NCBI GenBank assembly: GCA_026261815.1
Contig: JAMPIT010000895.1
Location: 744,001-808,000 of the forward strand
Length of the DNA: 64,000 nt
Reading direction: 5' to 3'
From: Monarcha castaneiventris obscurior
Taxonomy: Eukaryota; Chordata; Aves; Passeriformes; Monarchidae
The notes beneath the pieces were generated by a model. That model ran no database searches. It worked only from the letters and a program-made list of their open reading frames with translations, and was not told the DNA's origin. Below, piece after piece: positions 13,961 to 27,637 of this stretch (the stretch's first letter is position 1; each line of letters begins with the position of its first letter). A program made the translations under genes and the position numbers.

Positions 13961-16900
13961 AGTTTTATTTCTTGAGTACTGTATATATCTCTGTTATTTT
14001 TTGACTTGGTGTATTTGTTGCAACGTGCTGCTACCAAAATTGCTAGGTATCAGGGGATCACAGAAAGCTGCTCTGAGCTGTCTGAAGGATACAGAGCTAA
14101 AGCGCTCAAAAACTGTCTCAAAAACAAACCCCAGCACAGAAGAGTATTTGATGATCCCAGTTTCTTCTCTCTTTTTATAAGGATAGGCTGAAGCCAGACT
14201 TGAAAAGAATCAAAGCTTTTCAGTGGATGCCAGAATCTGAAGACAAGCAAACACTTCAAAAAGTCATGAGTGTGTTCATGTATCTTGCCAAGTTTGTTCC
14301 CAGTCTGTCCTCTGTCAGTTCACCCACCTCATCAGACAACTTCTGGAAAATGTTCAGTGACACTGGATTGAATAGGGCAGACATTCCTTTAATGAGTTTG
14401 ATAGGTAACAGTTCTTGTGCTGAAATGCTGCAGCCTTGCTTAACTATCTCATTGAGAAAAGCTTGTAGACTGTAGAAAGCCAGTGTTCTAAGAAGATGTT
14501 TTTAAGTACAAAATAGACTTTTTTTTCACAATGAGAAAGACCAGTGATTTCCAAGCCCTTTTGAACCAGCTAATCGCTGTGATTCTTCAATATTACTTAT
14601 GACTGTAACCCAAACTTAGGGAATAATTAATTCCAAGTACTGTGGGATACAGTCAGTGCTGTATCCACTCAGTAAATGCAGAACTCGTACTGCATTCCCT
14701 TGGAACCACAGTTGGTAATCGCTGCCCTAAGACATATGATTTACTAACCATAGAAGACAATCTCCTTGTGACTTTCTCTTTAGGGAGAGACATGCTTTCT
14801 GATTTTACCAATTTTTGGATCAGATTTCTGCTTCCAAATTGATGTAGAAATAACTAGAATTGTGGGAACAGATTCAGAAGGAGAGATAGTTTGTGTGTTG
14901 AATGCTAAAAACATAGAAGGAATGAACATACTTGCAATAAGAACTCAGGCTTCATCGTACAGGTTCTCTGACCTGCTCCAACCCCAGCCATTGTGCCAGC
15001 TTTATGTTCTGTTTCTGTATATATTTTGTATTTGACTGAAGTTACATACTAAGATATGCAAACATTTAAACACAGATCCTGTGTGCTTTGTCTGTCTGGA
15101 TTAGGTGGAAGTTCAGTTGAGTGTTTCCAGATGAGCTCAAGGTGGACACACTAGTGTAAAGCTATAGATAAATGTCCCCTTTAGATGTTATACATAGCTG
15201 CCCATCAGTTTCTCACCCAGGATGGGAGATTCCTCCCTGCAGCCCAGCTGATGTCCTAGCATGTGACCTAATCAGACTGGTTTTGCCTAAGAATTCATTT
15301 TATAAGTACTCCTGTGTATAACTGGCTCACACAAACAAGTGGGGTGAAAGTTTCTGGCATAGGGATGCTGACAGCTGGGAAGGGGGAATAGCCTTTTCAC
15401 CTGTCACAGCTGCATGTGGAAAAAGATACCTATCCACAAGCTAAGGAGAGATTAGAGAAGTGTTCCAAAATAATTTACGTTTTCGTTTATTTGGTTTTAG
15501 ATTTGAAATGAGTACTTAAAATGAATGATGAGTGACTATTTCAAGGGTAAAGGCAGGACAGTAACTTGGACATGAAAAAAATTTGATTCATTACTGAGGC
15601 ACTAATAAAACTGATTTGTGAGGCTAATACAATGTGTGAAGTAATTCTAAACCTTCAGAAGCAGTAAGGTTTAACATAAACTAAGCCATAAAATGTTGGT
15701 AATCAAAGTAATTGTTTTTCTTCTTGCAGCTGTTGCTTTTCCTTTCTGAAAAGCTGTCCATTACATACAGTAGTTTACTTGTTTTGTATAGTATTTTCTT
15801 TATGCTGCATATGTGATGAAAAAACCTACCCTTTGGCATGCAATTTCAAACTTGCTTTAGCATATTTTTAACAATTAAAGAAAAAAAAATTATGTTGCTC
15901 TTTATCTAGTGATGGGGAGGAAATCTTCTCATGTAAGAACTGGTTCTTAAACTCATAGATCCACCAGCTTTGAGTTTGTATTAGCAATGCTGCTGCCAGT
16001 TAATTGTGCAACTGATCTGCTCCGAGTTGCTCTTAATTGGAAACAAAGTGGGTTTTTTGGTTATTTCTTGCTATTGCTGCTTACTTTCATTGTGCAGTTG
16101 GAGAAAATATAGGCAATCCACACCCCAGGATAAAATGCTGTCTTGCCCATTAACAAAAATGAGCCCACTTAATGCAGAATGTTGTTGAATCTGAGAATAT
16201 TTGTAGCTGAGGATATTTGTTGAAATTGAAAGTGAGACAACTTTTGTGGAGGGAAAATGAGTCATCACAAGTGAGTTTTGGGTAAAATCAAATGCATCAT
16301 TTTTGGATTCAACACGGTTGATCTGTGTGGATTTTGAACTACTGTACATTTCCTACGAAATATTTGTGTGGTTTTGATAACAAGAAAGATTAGTTTGTCA
16401 TTTTATTGTTGCTGTTAATATATAGCCCATTCTGCTGAAGCTTAAATGACTATCACTTTATGGTCAGTGGACGTAACTGAAAATTATTTAAAGCATTTTT
16501 AACAAGAGAATTAGCATAGAGTCTTTTGTAGATAAACTTCACCCTTCCTGTTTTGGATGGAGCAATAACTTTACCGTGGAGCAGATTTAGGAAGTGGCTT
16601 TCCATCAATTCAGTATTTTATAAATAAAAAGTTGTAGGGTGAGGCCCTTCCTTTGGCATAAAGCTGATTATTTCCTGTTTGATCCTGAGCTGGTGTAATT
16701 CATGTAATGGGAGTTTCCTAGCATCTGTTGGAGAGGAGAATTTTTAGGATTTTGTTTTCATTTATGCTCCTACAAAAATACAGTTTCTATGTTTGCACAT
16801 TATTATAGAACAAAGAGAAATTATTAGATATATAAATAGTTGCCATTTTACAACTTTTGGACTTGGCTGCACAGTTGTTTGTGCATATACATGGGACATT

Positions 16901-19900
16901 CTTAAACATACAGCTGGGTATTCTTATACATGAGCTGAAAGATGTCATTGACAGGTCTTCGAGAGATCATCAGTACTTTCAGTGAGGCTTAGAAACTGAT
17001 GAATTATAATTGCAGTGAGTTTTTGGATTTCAGGTTTATCATCTCCTTGCACAAGGCACGCACCTTCTGTAAGAAGAACATGTAAGAGGCAGAATTTAAA
17101 CTCGTACTGCTGTTTTACCTAAGGAACACACAAGTTAATATATGAAGTAACACTACCCTCATCCAACACATCTGTTGTAAAGAAGCCTATGAAATCTAGG
17201 CCACACACAAACTGGTCTCCAAGGGCCTGTAGTTGGTGTTAGAATGCTGTTATTATGTGGTCTGATTGGTTTAGTAAAGAATTATCTCCAGTAAAACCAT
17301 GTAACATAATAGTTCTTGCTCTCCCACATGGGAGCTACTTCTGCTTGACTAAGCAAGGCATTTCTTGAAGAAGTAATGATACACTTGCTCTTGCCAAAAT
17401 GTAACATTAAATGAAGTGTATCATCGTGTACATTTCTGTAGTGTACCAGTACTTGTTAATTTAAACATTTGTGTCAAGTCCTCCACCATTATATTAAAAA
17501 AATATTGAACACATGGATTTCCTAGCAATAGATTTAAAATCTAATTGCTTCTCATTGAAAACTTGTGTGTAGTAGTTTTAAAGCAGTGAGTTAACTATTT
17601 GGAATTTGTAAGTTTCAATAAATTAAAACTCTGTTTTCTAAATAGTACCAACTTTGGTTATGTTGGTTCTGAATTATGCAGCCTTGCTCTACAGATCTGT
17701 CCTTGGGTAAACGGAGTTGTAAACACATACTGCCTTTGCTGAGGGGCTTCCCTTTCTATTGCTTTTTCATTATATTGTTCTTTAGGTGTGCTCAACAGTG
17801 TCATACAAAAGCTGTATGTTCATCTTTAGCTTGCTCTATAAGCATTGAGGAAATGCACAAAGAGGTGTAATTTTTTGTTTGGACATAGAGGTGTGGAGCC
17901 TCTACAGAGGTGTGCCTGTTGCCGAGGGGCCGAGCCCTGCTCAGCAGAAGCCATGGGCAGCCATGGAATGCTGGAGCCAGGCATGGGCTTTCCCAAGCAG
18001 TGCTGGGCTCCACCCCATGCAGACCCCTTGGCTTCGCTGGAATTGCACAGGTGTCAAGGGTGGCATGGTATGAAGCAAAGCAGTATCTAGATGGTGTCTT
18101 GAGCTTAAACTGGAGGTAATGGGTTCACACAGGTAAATAATTCTGCCTGCATTTTCTTCCCAGTGCATGTAAAAGACCAGGATTGTGTCTCAGGACCCAA
18201 GCCAACTCTTCGGGGTTTTCAGCCTTGAAAATATATTTGTAAACTCAGCAGAGTTGGCCACTGTTGACACAGACACCCACCCCTCAATTTTACAGAGTGC
18301 TTTTCATCTCTTTTCATACTAGAATTCTACTTTTAAATGAAGGGGAAGCCTTGTGGTGGCATTGTTTCAGACTGCATTTCCTCTGTCACATTAGTTTACT
18401 CAAGGGGATGAATGATGCTGTTATCTAGAAGCAAAGGGCTGTAAACCAGCTGAACAGAAACACTGTGGCTCCCAGCCCCTGACACTGCTGTGCTTTGCTC
18501 ACCTGCTGCCCCCACATGTTGCCAATCCTGGTCCTTGAGGACAAAGCAGACTTCAAATCTGAATTCCTGTCTCTTTTAAAGTGAGGGCTCCATCAACATC
18601 TATTCTACACAAGGGGCTTCTAGGAGACTTTCCTGTCAGATATTTAGATGCCAACAATGGTGGGCTTACATTTTAAAAGTTAACTAAATCTATTGAAGTT
18701 CCTAAAAAGGGACTTGAAAGTTTCATTGGAAAGGGAGGCAGAACTGCATTTAAGTACAAAAAACTTTAATATTTTGTATATCTTCAGTAAGAAGCAAATT
18801 AACATGAAATTGTTCATTATTACATAATATGTTAAATAACTTGTTTCCTCCAATTTGCATTTAAATGAGTATCTAATTGATTTATAAACACATTGATTAA
18901 TAGGTGCAGAAAATATTGCATGGATACAGGGCAAAATTGTTAGAGTGTTTTTAAGAAAGGAATAGAGTACACTTCTTGATATTTTATAATTTAAAATTGT
19001 ATGGCATTGTAAACTATATACTATTGTAGCCAAGCATTGAATTTGTTCTATGTTAATTTAGCTTTTTGTAACCATAAAAGTTAGTTCATCTTGGTTGAAA
19101 AAAATTTTTAAATGTCTTGGTCATGAAAATTGTCTGCAAGTGGTTTAATGACAGTTCTGAGCGTTCTTTGCACTGTGGAGCTATAAACTTGTATTTTGCA
19201 CTCAGTACAATTATATTGCCACTGCAGTGATGAAAATTTCTCTGTACTCTTTCAGTAGAGGATTAGCTTATTGTACTTTGGAAGAGTGAATTTTGGGTAA
19301 GTTATTGAAATCAAATTTGCGTGGTTGAAAAAAATTCCAAGATAGCATATAAATAAATTAAAAAGAAGAGATTTGGGGAGAGCTTTTAAAATATGTCTTT
19401 GACAAAGAATAAGCTGTGATAGTGGCAATTCAGTGTTTAGTAGTTTCCCAATTTGCTTAAGCTTACATGCACAATTAAAGTGCAAATTTGACTGCATATG
19501 CAATCAGCTTAGAGTTAGGTTTACATTACAAAAAATTTCAGTATTTTTTTTAGTTAGGAATAGAATAAAAATTATACCTCATAGCCTGTCTCACCCATGC
19601 TGGGAAAACCTGGCATAGATGTGGCTTGGTTAATAGAAGAGTGCTTTGTCAGACTTACTTTAGGTCTGCTGAGGAGGGGAAATAAGAAGCCAGTTTATAC
19701 CACCAGAGGGCTATACCAACCCAGCTATAATGGTTTAGGTGAGGGAACAAATGCTGTTATCTCTGTCCAGTGTAGGGGGGCCCTGGGGCATCACTGAATC
19801 GAGGGAAATTTCCAGCAGTTTTCTCATGGAGTGTCTGGAATGGACATGGTATGGCTTTCAAACTGATGCTGTACTTGTGCTCTGCATGTTCATGCTCTGC

Positions 19901-22150
19901 CTTTGTGAGAAATCAAACAACTGCCAGTGAGCATGTTGCTTCTTTCCTCCTTGCATGGAGTATTTGATACTTGTGGGAAATATGCCCTTAGTAACTGAAA
20001 AGCTGCTGTCTTCTGAAAGATAATATATTAAATGAGTACTTGCATGAATCACAGATGCAAAATTGTGATTGCTGGGCATGTTGGGTCTTCTCAAAGTGAG
20101 TTAGTATCTAAAGGTTGCAGGCTATTTAACATGGTTTCTAAGCCACAATCCAGCTCCTTCCCCTGTGTTAACTGAGCCTTGGGGGTCGTTGGCCTTTGGA
20201 TGAGGAGCTGAGAACAAGCATCTCTGAAGATGAGTACTGACTCACAGGCACTGATGGTGGGCTGTGTACATATGGTGCAGAGCTGCTCAGAGGGTCTAGA
20301 CTTGCGTCGTGTTGCTCTGAAGGAGTTCTGGTGGAGGCGAGAGGGTGTTAGATGAATCTTGAAATGTATGGAATGCTAAGAATACTCAAAAAGTCCCGGA
20401 AAGGTTGTGAGGAAAAGAGCAAGGTGTTGGAAATTACAGATTAAATCATGGGCATCAATTTCACTTGCTAAATCATCCTATCCACCAAATGGATGTGGTC
20501 CTTATCACGTGTGCTGGTCCTGCTTGTCTTTGCGAGAAGTACCCCCTCCTGTACTGGAGTTTGCTCATCTCCTGCTCAAGCCTGGCATATGCAAGTCTCT
20601 GGATGAATTCTGTTGAAGAGGCTTTCATGTGTGCATGAAGCCAAGAGCATTCAAAAAAAGTGACCTAGTGTCATATTCATTCAAAACCATATCTGGAGAG
20701 GAAAATGTTTTAATACCTGCATATAAACTAGAGCACATCTGTTAGAACAGTTCTCCCAGAAATGAGATGTGGAGATTCATTTGAGTCCTTTCTGAGACAG
20801 GAGAAATTTGCTTGTCCCATTTGTTACTCAGTTCTACTTTCTCGAGCTGTGGACATGAGAGATACAGAGGCTAACTTTTGTGTCCTGGTGGGACCGGTCT
20901 TTCAGAGAGTCATTCCATTTATCAGAGAACTTCTCTCTTGTTTCCGGTTTCCTCAAAACCTGTTCAGAACAGATTCTGTGGTTTTGGCTGTTCTGAGTCA
21001 CCCTGAGAAGTTAAAAAACCTTCCTTTGCACAGACCATTCAGCTAAGCTGGGGAAACTTGATGCATGGGTTGAAATAAGGCTTGTCCTCATCCCCTTTGG
21101 ATACTGTGTCTGCTCTTGCTGTTGAAATAAAGCTGGTTTTTGACCAGGTATGCAAGACTTTGAGCTCAAGATTGCTCTTATGATTCTTCTGCAGCCTGTA
21201 GTCATTTGCAGGGGAGGACATCTTAAGTTCTAGTTTTCATTGTCATTACTGTTTATGTTGTCCAACAGCTCTATTGCACCAAGTGCACGTGTGGCTCTGG
21301 AACAGTTTTGGAGAAAAACATGGTGCTGTGCTAGTCAGAAAAATAAAATTATATGGACTTCTTCAGTGAGTGGCAGGCATGCTGTCACGGTATTCCTTAG
21401 CAACGTATAATTTCACCCATCAGCAAAGCCATTCAATATGTTTTTCTTTGGTTTAAGCCCAAGACCGTTTTTTAGATTATCACTGAAAGAGGGATATAGC
21501 AGTCGAAGACATGAGCAGTCCCCATGTGCTTGCTTCTGCCCCTCTTTCTTCCTGTTCAGAGGTTAACATTCCACAGCTGAGCTGGAAGAAGAGAGTGTGT
21601 GGTGTCCATAAATTCTTTCATGTCAGTGTCATACATTATGTAACTTAAGACACTGTTGATGGCACTTTGAAGTTCACTGTGAAAACTTGGTATAGTTGTA
21701 GGTGAGGGAGTTCTCAAAAGTTTTATTCTGCCTGGGGAGTTCTAGGGCTTGATCACCTCCAACCTGGGCGACTGACATCTCCATTTCTCTAACTAGGTCT
21801 GGAAGTAAATGTCTTTCAGCCATATTTAGACAGTTCTAAGTGCAAGTTTTGGTTTAGCTCTCTCAAATAAATGAGGTGTGTTCACTAAGATGTTGCAGGT
21901 GCATCACAAGTTTATATTTGCATCAAGTACTTACAGGGACAGTGGCACGGCAAAGGGCTGATCTCAGCCAAAGCCTCTATGCCCTTGTCATGTAACAATA
22001 AGAAGAGCTAAAATTCCATGAGAATAATATAAAAGTATGCATATTTGTAATCCTCTGACCTCACAGATGCTAGATGTGCTGGTTTTGGAAAACACTTCAA
22101 AGAACTTGAATTCAGCTTAAATACTTGTCATGCATAGAAAAAGCAAGACT

Positions 22151-22204
22151 GCATGTATATATAGCTATATACAGCGTGTGTATATAAAATGAATATATAT
22201 TCAT
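22151..22204. repeat. TA-rich palindromic patch
   Basis: A short TA-rich stretch contains the inverted repeat TATATAGCTATATA and a perfect 16-bp palindrome, ATGAATATATATTCAT, at 22,189-22,204. This is simple-sequence DNA inside the intron. No function is evident. Confidence 0.6.
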
Positions 22205-25200
22205 GTGTTTGGAAGTAGAACAGCTGTTTCTACTTCTCCTTCATCTGCTTACTAAAGTTTTACACGCTCTTTCCATTATGCTAGTGCTGTAACTTAGGTC
22301 AGAGAATAAATGTACACTAGGGCCTCGGTAAATGATCACCCTGTGGCTCTAGCTGTTCTCAGGATTATCTGATTTATATGTCAGACAGAATAATCAGTTC
22401 ATTGGTATCATTCCCTTTCTTGTTTTTCATTTTAAAAATGTTATTTCTTCTTTCCCCACACATGGAATCATTTTCAGGTTTTAGTTCCAGATGTTTACAG
22501 ATGAGCTTTCCATGGTTTGAGCTCAAAATCAGTATCAGCTGGAATTTTGAAGATAGGGTTCCTTTCATACCTTGTTGGGTCACGAGTTCTTCCAGTATTT
22601 TTCTCTAACAGAGAGCTCTTTTTGCTTGGTTGGAATATTTTCTGCAGTTTTCTTTATTCCTCAGGCATCACATTCTCAGCTTATTGTTCAGAAATAGCCT
22701 CCTTGTATTCTGGTAGATGCTAATGTCATGCCACCATCCCCTTCTTTCAAGAGCTTTCAGTGCTTTCACAAATTTTTCAGACAGTTGATTGTACCGTTAA
22801 GCTGTAATTAATGTGTTCTGTAGTGATATTCTTGTAATTGATAATCTCCATTTCCTTCTGTAAAGCATAGTAACTTATCTCTGAAAGTTGGTAGTTGTGC
22901 CTTGGCTTCAGATATAAACTGGATTGTGAAGTTTTCACTTTAAGACCATGGATCACAGCTCTTTCAGTTGTGCTGATGCATCTGGTTTTAGAATTGAATC
23001 ACTGAATCACATTAATTGGGGGGGGGGGAGGAAGTAATTTTAAAGGGGAGCATCTCAGTGATGCAATTTATGTTGCAGCTATACAAATAGATTTATCAGC
23101 ACAATAGTGAAGGAGGCAGATTGTACCAGGAAGATCAGAATTACCAGCTGGGGCAGAAAGCTTGTAGAGAGAAAATTGCTCAATTATTGTAAGAGGAGCT
23201 GAGCTGTTTCTTTTGTTTTCTGTTGTTAAAACTGCCTTCCTGCTCCACCTTTGCCCTCTTCCCCTAATTTAGGTAAATTCTGTTTTTTTAAGTCTTTTGT
23301 CACAAAGTATTGAAAACGTTCATCTCTTGTATGAAGGTGTTTAGTTTCCAGATTGTTGTGACAGCAAAGTGACTTCTGACTGCAGATGCGGTGATGACAA
23401 TGGCTCTTTTGATTCTCTTCCATGTCTTCTTTTGTGAAAGTTTGGAATAAAAATGTGCTTAGATCAAGCTAATACTTATATGCTAAGAGTCAGAGAATTT
23501 AAGCTGGGTTAGTTCTTTGTGGTGTGTGGGAGAAGGAGCAGCACTGTTTGCCATTAGTTTGAAGACCCATGGAAAGTAGAGCATTTCCTTCAGTTGTAGC
23601 CTTGGGTGCCTCCCCGTGCAGAAGGTGGGGCAATGCATCTATGTTGTCTCCTAGTGTCAGGGTCTGCTGGAGACTCACAGTTACTATGTTTGTGTACCTG
23701 TGGAAGATCATTCACACATCCTTGGTCTGGCCACTTTGTGATAAAATAGGTCAAATAGATATGCAACGAGGGGAAAAAAAAATTAACTATTTTCCCCAAT
23801 GCATATTGGCTTTGGGGAGAAAAACCATTTCAGAAATCATTCTGTGAATGTGTAAGCAAGCATGCTGCAAGTACCTGAAAGGTTAGCATAAGCAAAATCC
23901 CATCTGTCACATGGCTAATCAGAGACAGCGATTTTTCCTGAGCTTTTTCTTTGGGAAGAGAGAAAAAAGTAACACAGATTTTATCTGTTTGAAGTTCTTT
24001 TACCACGTACTGTGTTTTCTTGCTGTGGAGCATGAGAGACTCTGAGAGTCTGGGTTTTGTGCTGTTGTTTTACTACCAAAGAACTACAAGCAGGAAACAA
24101 ACCCCTCTCTGAAAAAATGCCATGTGCATTTCCACACTTTAAAATGTTCAGCTCAAGTTTGGTTTGGGCTGCACTCTTCTTTTTGACTTGTTACTCTCCA
24201 CTAAAGAATAGTGTCTCCCTAAAGGTTTTCTTTTATTTGCCAGCCAGTGTTTGAAAAGTGGGTCTGATTTTAAACTGTTTTCCTAGAGTATGCTATTAAG
24301 CATTTGAGAACTGTCTTTATTGAAGGTATCATGATAATCATTGTGTTTCTAAGAATAGTTTAGTTTTGTGCAGAATGTTGGGATATTTTACTGGTTTTCT
24401 GACATCAATATGCTTGAACTGACCTCAGACTGGTTCTTATGAATGGGTTCTTTCGGTGGGTTTTCATTGGGGGTGGGATGGGTGTGTTTTGTTTGGTTTT
24501 TTCTTTCATTTTTAGTAATGGGGAATTGCTTACATACAGTTGTATCACTTGTGTCCACAATACAGAATGTGAAGGGAAAGGGTTGCACATCTCTGTGAAA
24601 AAAAAGTTCTGAGACAAGCAGACAATACTAAAATATAACCATACTTCAAAGAATATCAAGATTTAGCTTTTTTTCCTCAAAAAAAAGGATATATGGAGAT
24701 AGAAAACTTACTTATCTTCATTCAAAAAGCTAATGTATTTTCTAAATGGAAATTGGCCTAAGAGGTTTGAAAATTAACTGCATCTAGCAGTTGGAAGACT
24801 TTGGGAATTTCTTTTTTTTGCTGGGTGTTTAGATTAATAAACTTAGCTGGAATCTGGAAAAAAATTTTTAAATGTCACTGACTTGCTTTGGAAACTGCGT
24901 AAGAGTGTGGTCATATGTTTGTTGCTGAAAAATAGTTGCCGTGAAAAGCTACTTCACCTCAAATTTGGTGCATAGCAGACTTGCAGACTCTTCATTCCCT
25001 GTGGGAGGTCAGATGGGTTTGGGTAAACCACTGCCAGGGCTTTTTTAATCCTTAGTGATTGAATCACCAGTGCAATCCAAACTCATGAAAGTAATCTTTG
25101 TCAAGGACTTCTACAAGAAACAGATATTCAACAAACAAACAAAATTTGGTGAAATTATTTAAACACAACTTGTATTTAAAGTATTTGGAAAGATAACAAA

Positions 25201-25589
25201 CTAAATTACTGGTGCTTTGCATGAAGATTGAGATTGCTAGACATTCCAAAGTTTAATTTTAAATATATTGAAGTGAAAAGAAAATCTGGTTTCATATTTG
25301 TACTCTGCTCTACCATTATTTATTAAATATTGCTGCAAGGGGAACTTAATCTCTTTTTTATGGCATTTCATCCCATAAAAGTTATTTTTGGTATCCAGGT
25401 AGCGCTGAGCTAGTTACATTTATATTAGCACAGGTCAGAAGAGAGGAAATGGCCAGTTAGTTTTACAGCTGAAACTCACATTAAATCCAATATCCTTTGT
25501 TACATTTGGATCTAACTCACTGAGGGCTGTTGGTGTGCTAATGTAAAGAATCTTGCATTTAATAATTTCCTAAAATGTGTTGTTTCTAG

Positions 25590-25799
25590 GTCTACAGACA
25601 AGACTGTGAAACCTTTGGCATGGTAGTGAAGATGCTAATTGATAAAGATCCATCGTTAGAGAAGTCCATTCAGTTTGCCCTGAGGCAGAATTTGCATGAA
25701 ATAGGTGAGCGATGCATTGAAGAACTCAAACATTTCATTGCTCAGTACGATGCTGCCAACCAAGATGTGTCAGAGTCTTTCAAAGAGGGCTCATACTAA
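25590..25799 (+). CDS. PPHLN1: Periphilin-1 (PPHLN1), last coding exon
   Basis: The exon encodes 69 residues and a TAA stop, starting VYRQDCETFGMVVKM and containing LEKSIQFALRQNLHEIGERC, nearly identical to the mammalian periphilin-1 C-terminus as I remember it. It begins directly after an AG acceptor in phase 0, the same junction as in human, where the preceding exon ends KTKEIEQ. Periphilin-1 is a nuclear protein of the HUSH complex, which with TASOR and MPP8 silences retroelements and other intronless DNA through H3K9 methylation. This C-terminal segment is the helical region that dimerises and contacts TASOR; it is predicted helical here too. The last residues (about AANQDVSESFKEGSY) differ from the human tail and run a few residues longer. 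All earlier exons lie outside the window to the left. Confidence 0.96.
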   Translation, partial: VYRQDCETFGMVVKMLIDKDPSLEKSIQFALRQNLHEIGERCIEELKHFIAQYDAANQDVSESFKEGSY

Positions 25800-26170
25800 G
25801 GACAAAAGTATGCTTTGACATCCTCTGCATTGTGTCTGCCATAGTACAGAAATCTGCTTTTTGCGGGGAAAGAGGAGCTCTTGTTCGAGGTTTGAACCCA
25901 AGGCCTGCGCTCCTTTGTAAGCTCAGGTGGCTGTTCCCTTGTCCCGTGGGCTCCACAATTGTGTTCTTCCTCCTGGTTCTTGTTGTCATGTATTCCTTTG
26001 AAAGGACGTTCTTTTCAAAAGTGCTGTAAACAACAAACTATTTTTGAAGCCTCTACACAGTTACCTTGGAAAAAACGATCAGTCTGATGTCTGTACATTT
26101 ATCTTTTGATGCTTACAAGTGTAACTTGAAACATTGTATTTCTTATTAAAATTACACGAAGCCGCTCTCA
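25800..26170 (+). other. PPHLN1: PPHLN1 3' UTR
   Basis: The UTR follows the TAA stop directly. An ATTAAA hexamer at 26,145-26,150 is the first plausible poly(A) signal, so cleavage is expected at about 26,165-26,180, giving a short 3' UTR of roughly 370 nt. The end is inferred, not seen. Open frames through this region on either strand are not coding. Confidence 0.6.
26145..26150 (+). promoter_or_regulatory. PPHLN1: Putative poly(A) signal of PPHLN1 (ATTAAA)
   Basis: ATTAAA is the commonest variant of AATAAA. It lies 346 nt beyond the stop codon. T-rich DNA follows at about 26,168-26,180, as expected of a cleavage region. Later signals cannot be excluded. Confidence 0.55.
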
Positions 26171-26171
26171 T

Positions 26172-27637
26172 TCCTTAAGTTATGCACAAATATGTCTTCT
26201 TATCACCCATACTATAGGAAGGGAAAACTTGCAAAATTGGTCACAATTATGATTTAAAGTATTTATTCTGGTTTAATTTAAACATTCAGATTAATTCTGT
26301 AAAATTACACTAGGGGTTATCTCTAGTCTCTGACTGCCAGAGCAATTAACTACTTGATGTAAGAAGTGCTGTATTTTTGTTCTGATTGCAGGTTCTGCAA
26401 ATGCCTTTTAAGTTTTGGTATTTTCCGTATCATGACTCATTACTAGTAAGCAGTATTATGTAGGATGAATTCCGTTTTTTGTTACTATTTGCTCTGTTTT
26501 TGACTACACTGTACAGAATGTAGCTGCAGGCAGCCACTGAGCAGGGGAAGGTCCCTTTTCCTACTCTGTCCCTCTCCCCACTTACAACTTCTCAAGCCTT
26601 TTCATCCATTAGTTTTAACAATAAGGAAGCTGTGTGTAATCTTTATTTCCAGCTTCAAGAAGGAGCATGAATTGGGGTGTCAAGGATGGGCAAGGAAAGT
26701 GGGCACTGAAAGATTGAACAACTTGCAGTTTGGGAACAGTGGTTGAGGAAAGCCAAGAGGCTCTCAGTGGAATCCAGACAATTGAATACATTTATTAAGG
26801 TACTGTTTTTTTGTGAAGGTTTTAGGAAACAGGTAACTTGAGTCATAATCACAAAGAGGTAAGTATAAGCATGATTGTTTTGTATGCATTTGCATATGAA
26901 AAACTGTAAGAGGACTAATAACCAGACTCACTATTTCCAGATTTAATCAGAATGGTGTGCAGAAACATAAATGAACTAGCAAAGATTTTGCATGTACAAG
27001 GTACTGTATGTGTCACAGCATCTTACACATGCAAATCTTGATATGGTGTATTAAATATGTATTGCATCAGATTCCTGAGATGCTTGGTTAGTTCTCATGT
27101 CAGTAAGGGGAGGTTTTGCAGTTGGCTTTTCTTGTTTTCTAAGAGTTCACATTGCTCAAAGGAGATGACCTACACCTGGTTAGCGCCTGGGATTGTGTGG
27201 GCTGCACCCAGCCAGTGTGATTGCCACAGTGAGTGGCAATCAGCTCATGGATCCTACAGGATGCTAATTTGGCGAGGGAGAGAGGGGAAGAGAGGTGAGC
27301 CATTGTGACATAGATCTGACCCACCCCTTCTGGCAACAACTTGGTTTATTGAGAAGTCAAAGTCTTCTCTGATGCAGAAGCATAATTCCAGCACCTCTCT
27401 AGTTGCCTACAGGACTGAGAGCCTTCAGGATGTTACATCTGAGTTTCTACTTTGGGTTAGAAATGCTAATGGAAAAAAATAATAAAACCGTGTGTAATAT
27501 ATTTTTGATTAAAAATCTCCATTGTTACTGTACAGTTTGTTAGGAGTTTCCTTTGTTAGAAGCCTGATTAAGCTTATTATTATAAAAGTATCCAAGTTTT
27601 CAAGTGCTTTTCTGTAAAATAAGACCTAAGGTTACAG
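26172..27637. other. Convergent intergenic DNA, no gene seen
   Basis: AT-rich sequence lies between the inferred PPHLN1 3' end and a CR1 element. I see no exon, RNA gene or recognisable repeat. A slightly GC-richer patch near 27,150-27,330 is unidentified. Confidence 0.6.

Larger units (their letters stand above)
1..25589 (+). other. PPHLN1: PPHLN1 last intron (partial, 5' end outside the window)
   Basis: This stretch lies directly upstream of the only PPHLN1 exon in the window. It ends in a normal acceptor (pyrimidine-rich TGTTTCTAG just before 25,590). I looked for the preceding exon, which in mammals encodes the segment ending in KTKEIEQ, and did not find it, so the whole interval is most simply one large phase-0 intron. 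It is AT-rich. Apart from CR1 fragments and low-complexity tracts listed separately, I recognise nothing. The open frames in it are short, lack codon-like composition and resemble no family I know. Somewhat GC-richer unidentified patches lie near 10,200-10,650 and 17,880-18,090. Confidence 0.7.

Noticed and set aside
20762..21046. 94-codon open frame with a CPIC motif
   Set aside because: One CxxC pair without further zinc ligands or domain context, no splice support, and ordinary intronic composition.
1..25589. Search for the preceding PPHLN1 exon (ending KTKEIEQ)
   Set aside because: No matching sequence followed by a donor was found, so the exon is taken to lie outside the window.
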